Positions 1 to 9,030 of a stretch of DNA of 64,000 bases are shown piece by piece. The stretch comes from Spisula solida (Eukaryota > Mollusca > Bivalvia > Venerida > Mactridae), in assembly GCA_947247005.1 (NCBI GenBank), contig OX365945.1:19536501-19600500 (forward strand), read 5' to 3'. Made by a program: the position numbers and the translations under genes. The notes under the pieces are model-generated. The model was not told the DNA's origin. It made no database searches and saw only the letters and a list, made by a program, of their open reading frames with translations. Numbering within the stretch: the first letter of the stretch is position 1; each line of letters starts with the position of its first letter.

Positions 1-563
1 AATACACTGCCATTCTTTATACTGAAAAATAAAAATGCAAACTGTCTTTCAAACTATGCCAAGTTTATCATTATGATACGTTTTGTATTAATTTTTATCA
101 TTAACTACCAACAGAAAAATATCTCAAAAACATGACTCAGAAGTTAACAACAGAAATCTAAATCCAGTGTCTATCACATTCTATGATAATAACTTTCATC
201 ACATAATTCTGTTTGATAAAAGTTTGAAAATGTATATTTTGTTTATTTGAGTTAAATTTCCATGATACTACCATGACACTAATCTAACCTGTGCTAGAAC
301 TTTGCTCACGGTTATGAAGATGAGCTGTGCGCTATATATCACTGGCTTAGAATGAGAAGGTTGTAAGTACAAAAACGCTATTTTGAGAAAACAAGAAAAA
401 TCTGTCTGAAAACTACTCTTCACTTATGGAAAAACAAGCTTTTTCAACTTCATTTTGGTCAACATGACCTGTTCCGATTTTCAATAAATAATCAATAAAA
501 TAATGCAAACCAGAACAGACAACGAAAAGCGCAAGATGTAACAGTAACATACAGATCTAGTAC
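1..563. other. AT-rich RADX intron sequence, left edge
   Basis: No exon, RNA or repeat was recognised. Because exon 6 ends in phase 2, this stretch is best read as RADX intron continuing out of the window. Confidence 0.5.
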
Positions 564-643
564 CTGAAGTAAAAGTTTGGACATGTAGCATTCCATAACA
601 CAGCATTACAACATCCAGAGCTATCTCCTACCAGTATGTGTGC
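564..643 (-). CDS. RADX: RADX exon 6
   Basis: It has 80 bases, phase 0 in and phase 2 out. It encodes AHILVGDSSGCCNAVLWNAT, the continuation of the second OB-fold. The acceptor is CACTTCAG and the donor GTACTA. It is the last exon recognised before the left edge. Confidence 0.85.
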
Positions 644-3600
644 CTGAAGTGTTAGTGGTATATAGGCAATATAGAAATATAAGCAAAACATTAATTCTCT
701 GTAAAAGACGCTCAACAGTAGACTCCCAGATCTGTTTATTCCAGATATGGAACTGAAAGACATCTACAAGATTGCAACTTAATACAACAAGACACGGCAC
801 TGTCGCGAAACCAGGTTTCTATGCAATGTCCACCTAATGAGACAGTCAAATTGCTGTGTTGGGTATGTCTCCATGCAAGCTTGCTATACCCAATGCTTGA
901 TGAAGATGGATCAATCTAAACTCAAGTTATTGACCGGAAACCTTTTTTTCTATTTTTATTATAAACTGTGACCTTGACCCCACTGACCCCAAATACAATC
1001 CCAAGCTGGGTTTCCACGCCAGGTTGCTATATACAAAGTAAATGGATCTGAGAAGTATGGTTTAAAATGGTTAAACAATGATAAACAAGACTGCGTTCAG
1101 TAAAATCTTATGCCCCAGTCGAAGCCTTGTCCATAAAAACAAGCCAAGTCAATCCTGGGCCATAATTCTGTTAAAATGTTGGATAGTGCTACATGGCTTT
1201 GACAATGCTAGGTGAATATGATGGTAAACAAGTTTGCCAAGTTTGAAAACAATGCCTTTGATGGACTTCAAAATATTTGAGTATCAACAACTTGTAAATT
1301 TTGGTTAACATTTTCGGAAGGACGAACAGACAGACAAACAACGAACAGACGGACCGGACAATCACTATATGCCTCCTGCATCAGTAGATGCCGGGGCATA
1401 AAAAGTAAAACTGAGAAATAAACTAAACCTGAAATGGCCATTTATCATTCTTTCCAGGTTTGGCATAATGGATCATCCTAGATTTAGATAGAACTTTTAC
1501 AAGCAATGTTGGATTAGCTGACTTCAGGGATTTCCATTTCTGACTTAACTCCTTGATGCTATAGATGTCCTGTAGTTTAGTATCACCAAGACCATCAAAA
1601 GAACCTACAATACAATACAATCTTTATTTGGAGTCGGATATATGTACAAACAAAGAAACATTAGCTATTTATAGCTATTAGCTAATGTTTCTTTGTTTGT
1701 AAAAAATGCCTGTATATATGGCTCAATTACTGTTTATTAAATAATATCTCATTCATTTACAATCATATACAACACATCAAAAGCAAAACCAAATCCATCA
1801 CTAAATGGCCAAAAAAAAAGAACAAGAGACATTTTTAAACAAAATAGCATTGTGTACAGTTTAAACAGATGAAAAACAAGCAATACTACTATACCTGAAG
1901 TTTTCCAAATATTTCCATACATTTCCATGGTTGACCATACACTCACATAGTATCCTCTAGATGATGTCATTGGTAGGTCCATTTGTTCCAAATAACTACA
2001 ATCTTGACACCACTGTAAACTTCTCAAATCTACAACAAATAGCGGGCTCTCAATTAAATTACTTGGTGAATCAAACAAACAAGATAACCTCTCCAGAGCG
2101 ACCCTCTGTAGAGCAACAACCTCTCTATACACTTCCTTAAGCTGATATTTACAATAGATTTAACCTCTGCAGAGCAACGACCTCTGTAAAACAGCCAAAA
2201 TTTGCAGCTCCCAAAGGGTGTTACTCAACATATTTTGTATTGTAGAATGAAAATGGGCTTTCGAAGTGATACTGATGGTAAACCAAATTTTAAAGCACAT
2301 TATATGAACAAAACTATAACTCTAAATTAAATTTCATATACAATCAGGTCTCGATATAATGACACCCGATACACGAACAATTTCATACTACCCACCACCA
2401 CCCCTGGGTAATTTACTGATGGTGTGTTTTCACGCCGTCAGTAAAACTGGTTGGCGCATGCGCGCTGATCGGTCACGATAGCCAGACGCTTGCATTTTTA
2501 TGTTTCAATTCAGTATACTGACATATTCGTTACAACAACATTGAAGTGATTCTGGGATTCCGCTCCATGTTCCGGGTTTTATCGTGTCAGGAATGCCCGT
2601 CTTTTGGTGAGTGGAGTCGGTGTGGTTGGGTGCTTCTCATTTGGCTATCGGACAGCGCGGTCTTGTGTGAAAGCGTTGGGATTAATGGGCTGCAAGCGGG
2701 GTATAGGCAATAGACAGTAATTAGAGACTGATAGACCTAGTGTGCAGTTTTCTTCAACATTTTGCTTGGGTACAAACAGCGTTGTTGTATCGAGATCTGA
2801 CTGTATATACTTCATGATGCAATGCTTAACCCTTTACACTATACACCCATCATTATTCTGATAAGAGATGATCTAGAATGTGTTCATAGCCCATATGTAG
2901 CTTTAGGAGATAATGTCCAGAGTGATCTCCCTTGGTAAGGTGTCTTTGTTAAGTCCATTTCAATAAGTTGATTGTTTCCCCTCCACACTTGACTCCATCC
3001 ACTCAAGAAACTAATCATCAAACAATGTTTTACACAGTCGGACACATGGTCACTATTTTGGCCATTATTATTTTCATAGTAATTTTTTGTTCGCTTTTAC
3101 ACAGTTCTTCACCCAATTATTTCAGTCCTACACAGGAGAGTTCACTTAACCAGTTTTTCAGGATGTAACAATTTAGTACCACAGGCCTAAGAAATGATAT
3201 CACAAAATATTGAGTATCGACATCCTCAATTTTTCGCTATTTTCACTTATGTCTTTATAGTGAAAAAGCGAAAAATTGGGGATGTCAAAACTCTGTTTTT
3301 TGTGATATCATTTCTTAGGCCTGTGGTAGTACTAACTTGCTCTTCTATAAACAACTGACAATATCTTGTCTGGGTGACAGTCTAATGCTTTGCCAACTGT
3401 GATAGCCAGATGGGCTCTACCATAAAACCCTAACACTATGTGGAATACATTTACCAGATGTATCGGACATCTCTCTGTATCCAGTGACTTCAAGTTCATC
3501 GATGATAACAACACTACTCCCAGATAAATCTGTTTCATCAAAGTGCAGTCGACATTGCGTTATCTGTATAGTGTGTCCTGCTTGTAACTACAAGAAAACA

Positions 3601-5066
3601 AAAAATAGTAGAGTTTTTTATACAAAAACGTATGACTCCCACAAATGGCCATAATTCAGGCAAAAATCAAAAGACAATATACATAACTAAGTATTCATGT
3701 AAAGTGTCATTGGAATCCAACTCATTTTTAAATTTTGTAGACAGACAATTGTAAAGTGTGTATGTTTGCCTTTCATAGCATAAAGGGCTGAACATTTGAG
3801 ATGAAAATTTACACTGTGCAACATGTTGAACAATAATATTGGCAGAGATTCTCTTCCATATACCGCAGCACTTCCACCAATATATACAGTTAAACCTGTG
3901 TTTAAGACCTCTATCACCAAACCTGTCTGCAAAGACCATTAATAATCACCCATCAGATCATTTTTTAAACTAGTACAGTATTTAATAGCAGTTAGGGAAG
4001 CACTTTGGAGTTCTTTTTCCATTTTTCATGTATTACCCTAAAAATAAATTGGAAATCACGTCCAATGTTATAGTTGTTAGTTCCACATATTATTTATTGT
4101 ATTCAAAATATTTAATAGTACTGTATACAATTTGTTAAAAGAAACAAATTGACAACAAAGACCACTTTTTGCTGTATTTATGAGTGGTCTCTACAGACAG
4201 GTTAATACTGTAAAATTTAGATCTTGCTAATTACCTTGCATGTCTGTACCAGTTTGTTGAGATTATCAGACAGAATGACTTTCAACTTGTGTGTATGATC
4301 AGCTAGAGTAAGTTGATGTACATCAATACATTGATGTGTGTTGCTAGACGCACCAACCTGAGTCATATGTTTTGGATCACTCAAGTACCTATGTATTCCA
4401 ATAATCTGCAAAAAATAAAAGCGATATAATAGATAACATGCAACTTCCTTAACTTGCTTGTGCAACAGATCGCTTCAGTAGTGTTTTGCTGAGCAACGTT
4501 CTGCTATCTGCGAGCGCTCGCCGGTAGCATAGAATTTTTTCGTCCACTAAGAATCGTTTTTTTAATTTTAATGAAGCAAGCAGTTTCCTAGCATATCTCT
4601 ATCAAGCACTCGGTAGCGCTATAGTTAGGCAACAGCCTCATGTTCAGATCAAGACTGTAGACTGCATGTAACATCACGGCCGATTTTGCTGTTAATAACA
4701 TTAAGACTTATTTTGGGATTTAGTTAATAAACAGATAATTGATGTTGGTTATCGCATGGATGGTTCCAGTGCACTCGTGTTTTTGCAGATGCACCTATTT
4801 CAAATCTTAGAGGCACGAACTTGCAGGTGTAGAGGCTACATCATTCATTTAAAACGGCATCATCCGAAATTTGTAACGTCCGAAAATGACACAAAACAGT
4901 AACAGACATAACTACACGAAGGAGGCAAAATCGACAAAGCGGGCCCAAACATAACGAATTTTCATACATAAAATGCTTCGGTTTCAATATCGTTTCCATT
5001 TTGCTTGGCCTTTTGAATGCATTTTCTTAAACTTGTAAGATTTTCGCATTTTGTTTTGACCGCCAT
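564..5066 (-). CDS. RADX: RADX (RPA1-related ssDNA-binding protein), 5' part of gene, runs off left edge
   Basis: RADX is a nuclear OB-fold protein that binds single-stranded DNA and limits RAD51 at replication forks (known of the vertebrate protein). Six exons are visible: 4968-5066, 4235-4405, 3455-3587, 1895-2029, 1429-1604 and 564-643. All junctions are in phase (0,0,1,1,0) and give 264 codons plus two bases. The first OB-fold is suggested by IIGIHRYLSDPKH, the DNLNKLVQTCK segment and LQAGHTIQITQC. The second region shows VWSTMEMYGNIWKTSG, NPTLLVKVLSKSRM, KPGKNDKWPFQ and DSSGCCNAVLWNATCP, which follow the RADX order. The N terminus is shorter than in human RADX. The start ATG at 5066 is inferred from frame and a good GTATGA donor. 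Further exons must lie left of base 1. A small exon missed in the long intron 3 cannot be excluded. The gene is head-to-head with SRF. Confidence 0.82.
644..1428. repeat. RADX intron 5 with a CAAGACTGCG-family repeat (about 1085-1405)
   Basis: The segment opens with CAAGACTGCGTTCAGTAAA and ends in a GGGGCATAAAAAG terminus preceded by ACGGACCGGACAATCAC. The same ends are seen in the long composite elements at 43.2-44.7 kb and 57.5-59.0 kb. A close relative of this short form lies at about 62.05-62.39 kb. Confidence 0.65.
1429..1604 (-). CDS. RADX: RADX exon 5 (second OB-fold)
   Basis: It has 176 bases, phase 1 in and phase 0 out. It encodes 58 residues including KELSQKWKSLKSANPTLLVK and KPGKNDKWPFQ, with an acceptor ending TATTGTAG and a GTTTAG donor. 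Confidence 0.85.
1645..1701. repeat. 22-bp perfect inverted repeat (hairpin) in RADX intron 4
   Basis: Arms at 1645-1666 and 1680-1701 are exact reverse complements separated by 13 bases; the left arm begins TACAAACAAAGAAACATTAG. No matching copy was seen elsewhere, so it may be a single small fold-back element. Confidence 0.7.
1895..2029 (-). CDS. RADX: RADX exon 4
   Basis: It has 135 bases, phase 1 in and out, with a TTTGTTGTAG acceptor and a GTATAG donor. It encodes LRSLQWCQDC through YYVSVWSTMEMYGNIWKTS. The aromatic WS..EMYGNIW block is a recognisable RADX landmark. The open frame continues upstream of the acceptor, but that part is intronic repeat. Confidence 0.8.
2341..2803. mobile_element. 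TA-flanked MITE (Tc1/mariner/pogo type)
   Basis: The left end CAATCAGGTCTCGATATAA and the right end, read in reverse as CAGTCAGATCTCGATACAAC, are terminal inverted repeats. TA dinucleotides at 2339-2340 and 2804-2805 are the likely target duplication. There is no transposase frame. The interior contains GCGCATGCGC (2454-2463), which matches the NRF1 consensus. Confidence 0.7.
3176..3328. mobile_element. Fold-back MITE, CCACAGGCCTAAGAAATGAT termini
   Basis: Nearly the whole element is an inverted repeat with arms of about 65-70 bases around a short centre. TAGTA flanks both ends and is a possible target duplication. A longer relative with the same termini lies at about 49.63-50.12 kb. Confidence 0.75.
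3455..3587 (-). CDS. RADX: RADX exon 3 (end of first OB-fold)
   Basis: It has 133 bases, phase 0 in and phase 1 out, with a TTCTTGTAG acceptor and a GTAAAT donor. It encodes LQAGHTIQITQC followed by an acidic turn and VVIIDELEVTGY, typical of beta strands closing an OB barrel. Confidence 0.85.
3588..4234. other. RADX intron 2
   Basis: AT-rich. Open frames at 3667-3939 have no recognisable protein similarity. No repeat was clearly identified. Confidence 0.5.
4235..4405 (-). CDS. RADX: RADX exon 2 (first OB-fold)
   Basis: It encodes 57 residues, with a TTTTTTGCAG acceptor and a GTAATT donor, phase 0 on both sides. It carries IIGIHRYLSDPKH and DNLNKLVQTCK, which match the start of the RADX DNA-binding region. 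Confidence 0.85.
4470..4645. mobile_element. TIR-element relic in RADX intron 1 (relative of 36777-37040)
   Basis: It shares CTATCTGCGAGCGCT, GGTAGCATAGAATTTT, AAGCAAGC.GTTTC, CGGTAGCG and TTAGGC blocks, in order, with the element at 36.78-37.04 kb. GCAACAG occurs on both sides (about 4461 and 4640) and could be a target duplication. Confidence 0.5.
4968..5066 (-). CDS. RADX: RADX exon 1 (start codon)
   Basis: It encodes 33 residues beginning MAVKTKCENL and ends in phase 0 at a GTATGA donor. It joins directly to the first OB-fold strand in exon 2. This exon has the weakest support of the six because it has no conserved motif of its own. Confidence 0.6.
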
Positions 5067-5405
5067 TATTCAGTCGAGGATAAAGTCCAACTTCGTGCTT
5101 GTACGGAATGGGATGCAGACGCGGGGGGAACAATTATTCAAATTTTAAAATATTTTATTTATATCTATCGCGTAAATACGTGTTAATTTTCACGTGCGCA
5201 CGTGTTTGCACATCACTTGCACTAAATTTTGCGCGCGCAAGTAATCAAACGTGCGTGTAAACACGGCGACTTAAGGAGGCCTCTGCCTGAAGCCAATATT
5301 GAATGAATGAATATGAGGCTAATTTAGTTGTATGGCGTCACCTGTCATACTAATAATGGTCTGCGAGCGTAATAAATGACACGATCATCCTGTGTATATT
5401 TTAAC

Positions 5406-5429
5406 CCCCCCCCCCCCCCCCCCCCCCCA
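5406..5429. repeat. Poly-C tract
   Basis: An uninterrupted run of about 24 cytosines. Length is likely polymorphic or uncertain in assembly. Confidence 0.9.
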
Positions 5430-6139
5430 GCAGGGATTATACATTCCTGTATACTGCGTTACTAATCAAGCATTTAACAGGACTACTGTTTTAGGACCTA
5501 TATATAGCTACCTCCTGCTGGCGAAGGTGTGATTAATGTAATGCCACTCAGAAAAAAATAAGTGGTTGAGGCTGATTGAAGATGGTCAGTCAGAGATTAT
5601 GTTATCGCCATTTAATCTCTTTAATTAGAGCATGATAGATAAACAATGCAGTTTGATATGTGGAATTAATTGTTTATTGTAACCAAATATCTAAACACAT
5701 TTTTTTGGATCTTTGTTCAAATGTTGTAACATAATACCAAAGATCTTCAGGTACTCTTTGATAAAACATTTAAAATAAATCACAAGAAAAAAAAACTTTA
5801 TTAATATGCACCAAATTCACTGAAACTTGTCAGAAAATTACATAAAGTAATAAGTACTTTCTTCTTCCTTTATAGAACAGCACGAAGTTTTATTAACGTG
5901 CGTGAGTACAGACATCATCTGGCGTATACTCGTACTGGCGCATGGCGGTGAAAGGGGTGTCCAGTGGATTTTAACAGTTCAACTTTTTATAGTGTGGTTA
6001 AAAACGTTCAATACGAGTCTAGCGTGGGATGGTTTACTGCACTTCCCCACCCCCCTTGAAGCTGTCGATGGTAGGGCAGCTGATGACTGATTGGGCAAGG
6101 CTGTTCCATAGGCGGATGGTCTCTGGGAGGCATCGAGAT

Positions 6140-6860
6140 AACTCCCGAATATTCCCGACTTCATGCGTCGGTTCAACTGCATCAGGAGGTTCGCCATTGT
6201 ATGAGGGAAGCTCCCCGATGTATCGACACGCACACTTGATTAAACTTCGTGGTATCGGAGAAGCTTCGTGAAGTTCTAAGACATTTAGTCAGATCGCAAT
6301 TACATCGGGATATTTCAATGCACGTATTGATTATTACCCGATGTACTCGCGATTTTATGTCGGGAATATCTCGAAGGTATCCCCGAAGCTCGGGAATATC
6401 CAGGGGAGGCATCCCGAGGCATCCAGAACCTCGGGGAATAATCGGGGATGCTTTCGCGATAAAAAGAATTCTGCGAGACACCCCAGAGGTTTCCCCGACA
6501 CATCGAGGATGTTTCTCTAAAGTGTCAGGAACCTTCGTGGGAATTTTAACGTTTGACGAATATTTGGTGATATTTCGACGACATATTCGCGGTTTCGGGA
6601 ATTATCCCCGAGTATAAGTTGATATTAATCGGGGTTTACCGGGAGGCATCGGGAGAACTCGCGATGTGTTCCCGACGTTATACGTTGGTCCCACTGCCTC
6701 GGGGATATACTCCCGATGACATTTGGGGAGAGTATCACGAGCCTTCGGTGCCATCGAGTGGGGACGATTCCCGAAAGGCGGGAATTTGACACGCCGAATG
6801 AGTCCGGTCCCGGAAATAGAATAAGATATTGGTCGGGGTTTAGATCCCGATATTTGGGAA
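6140..6860. promoter_or_regulatory. Island dense in CCCGA / TCGGG pentamers
   Basis: I count 22 CCCGA or TCGGG pentamers in about 720 bases, against 1-2 expected. Many form close pairs. Inverted pairs include TCGGGAATTATCCCCGA (near 6596) and TCGGGGATATACTCCCGA (near 6698). The stretch is GC- and CpG-rich compared with its AT-rich surroundings. It could be a regulatory cluster for a dimeric DNA-binding factor, a CpG island, or decayed satellite. The function is not known. Confidence 0.5.
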
Positions 6861-8346
6861 TTTAGACGCCGCAAAAAGCAGACAACCATTTCAAGACGAT
6901 ATCCCACTTTGGGAATGTAGACAAAATTTGGATCTAGGGTGGGGAATTAAACCAAAAAAATAAAAATTGCCCAAACACTTATTGTCTACATTCCACCATA
7001 TAAGACAACAGTCTCCAACCAATTATGTTATATTATTAATTATTACTCCTCCGACCTGGGGTGCCCGGAATATGATGCACCTATCAATATTTTCCTCAGA
7101 GGGTGGGCGGCAACACACACGCGAAACTTGACTGATGTACTATAAAACGCTTTCAATTGACTTATAAAAATTTGAATGATTAACGTGCATTTGATCTTTT
7201 TCATTTGGGTAGGCCTTTGATTTTTTTTTCAAATTATATTTTACTGGACTACATTAACATTTTAAGTTAGATTAAATACAATTTGCAGGCGGGTGATCAA
7301 CTCTGTACATTACTTATATCAAGCAAATACATGTATAATCATGAATAAAACGGACTTTATTTAAAGAGACAACACAGTCGGGCAAGCCCCGAGTCTTCCC
7401 ACTAATAATTTGTATTTTTTTATAACATTATTATACATGTTTACAAGAGTAACCAAATTAATGGTCAGTATCAGAAACAAAGGGTCGGTCGGATTCCATT
7501 TTGTTGTTGTATACGCCACTGTATTGATTTGTGCGCACGAGGGCATGCACAAAACAACTTTGATGTGCCCATTGAACTTTACATATAGTTTGATGACAAT
7601 GAATGTAAAGATGTAGATCTATCACGTTATAATTAATTGTATTTCGAATAAAACGGCAGGTATTGGTTATATGGCCGACGATTTTTCTTTCCGAGTATGT
7701 CCACTTTGCAGACATCTACGTACTTCTCTTGTATTTTACAAGGAGCAGTGAGGAGCGTATATAATATATTTCCCGATTTTACTGAACAATGCGTTATAAA
7801 TGAAGTACATCGACATTTATAATAACTACATGTAATATGAATTAACCATGTATACATATAGAGTTGTTTTGCTTTTGAAACCACGTAAAAGTTAGGTTAC
7901 GAAAAAATTAAGCTTGCATTATACATCTCTATATAATTTACACCCCTATTACAGAGGGCTGTCCCATCGATCTTTATTCAACTTTTAGAATTTTAATACG
8001 TTTTATATCTGAAGGAAAGCCTACGCACCTGTCTTCGTATTTTCTTAATGAGCACGTGCGCGTGGCATTGCGCGTGCACAGCACACAATTTCTCTCCCCA
8101 TGGATCCGAATTCGGCGCGCGAATACTTCATATTGATCTTTGGTAATTAAACCAGAGACTATAAATAACTCTGATTAAATATACATGTACACCACTAGAT
8201 TTTATTTATTATTCAATAGATCTAATTAAAAAATATATATCAATCTAATGATAGGTCTAGAAAATCTATACAGTATGATACTTTTTTAGACGCATTATTT
8301 TTAGTAGCAATAGAATATTAAACGAAACCTCATGTTGTTGTCATCG

Positions 8347-8356
8347 CCAAATATGG
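8347..8356. promoter_or_regulatory. CArG box 1 (CCAAATATGG)
   Basis: A perfect CC(A/T)6GG serum response element about 350 bases before the SRF start codon. SRF binds this sequence as a MADS dimer. It is the first of three. Confidence 0.8.
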
Positions 8357-8365
8357 CCGTTTAAC

Positions 8366-8375
8366 CCTTATATGG
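8366..8375. promoter_or_regulatory. CArG box 2 (CCTTATATGG)
   Basis: A perfect CArG box starting 19 bases after box 1. The spacing puts both on about the same helical face. Confidence 0.8.
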
Positions 8376-8386
8376 TTGATATATTA

Positions 8387-8396
8387 CCATAAATGG
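8387..8396. promoter_or_regulatory. CArG box 3 (CCATAAATGG)
   Basis: A perfect CArG box starting 21 bases after box 2. Together the three boxes imply that SRF regulates its own promoter, as reported for vertebrate SRF. Confidence 0.8.
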
Positions 8397-8703
8397 TTAG
8401 GGCTACTTTCGTTGAGCGTAGTAATATATAACTCGATTAGGAAAGCACCCAATTACGCAACTATTTTACATGCTTTGTAACAGGGTATTGTCCTCGAATC
8501 ATGTATATCATTAGTCTGTTGATAATATCATTATAAGCATAAGAATGCAAAGCATATCTACAGGACGCATTTACCTATTTTGTATAAGAACTACTTTTCG
8601 CGCTCACGTGCGCGCAGTCATGCACACTCAGTCCAATCGCCCGATTAGGAATAAACGCACAAACACGGACTCTTTGAGAAAATTTACCGAATAAGCAGTT
8701 GTA

Positions 8704-9030
8704 ATGCAAGTGGACTCATCGTCTCCTGATTTGAAAGTGTTGACAGCTCCACAAATTTACAATATGGATTTATTAAATGGTGGACATTTAGGCAATCAGC
8801 CAGCTTTTCCCGGCCAGGCGTACGGTGCAGGAAATAAACAAATACACACTTTGGAACAAGTGGACCCCTCAAATTTTGAGGATGATTCGGATGACGACGA
8901 ATATGGAGGAAAGGGGATCCGACCCGGGAAGAAAACTAAGGGAAGAGTTAAGATTAAAATGGAGTTCATTGAGAATAAACTTCGAAGATACACAACTTTC
9001 AGCAAGCGTAAAACGGGAATCATGAAAAAG
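8704..9030 (+). CDS. SRF: SRF exon 1
   Basis: It encodes residues 1-109: the N-terminal arm, the acidic FEDDSDDDEYGG patch, the basic GKKTKGRVKIK and the first half of the MADS alpha-I helix, ending GIMKK. The donor is AAG|GTAAAC, phase 0. Confidence 0.95.

Larger units (their letters stand above)
2030..3454. other. RADX intron 3, mostly repeat
   Basis: It holds the GACCTCTGTAGAGCAAC direct repeats (2085-2190), a TA-flanked MITE (2341-2803), one copy of a GATCTCCCTTG.. family (about 2855-2995) and a fold-back MITE (3176-3328). No further exon was recognised. Confidence 0.6.
5067..8346. other. Head-to-head intergenic region between RADX and SRF
   Basis: It probably contains the promoters of both genes. 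Features seen are CACGTGCGCACGTG (5191-5204), a poly-C tract, a CCCGA/TCGGG-rich island (6140-6860), a truncated GCACCTATCAA-type element (about 7074-7135) and a GCACGTGCGCGTGGC motif near 8051. No coding exon was recognised; overlapping open frames at 5.9-6.9 kb and 7.4-7.9 kb look non-coding. Confidence 0.6.

Noticed and set aside
1749..2132. 127-residue open frame as a single exon
   Set aside because: Only 1895-2029 matches RADX and has splice sites in phase; the rest is intron read through.
5902..6907. Several overlapping frames of 60-122 codons on both strands in the CCCGA island
   Set aside because: They overlap on both strands, show no recognisable domain, and follow from high GC with few stops.
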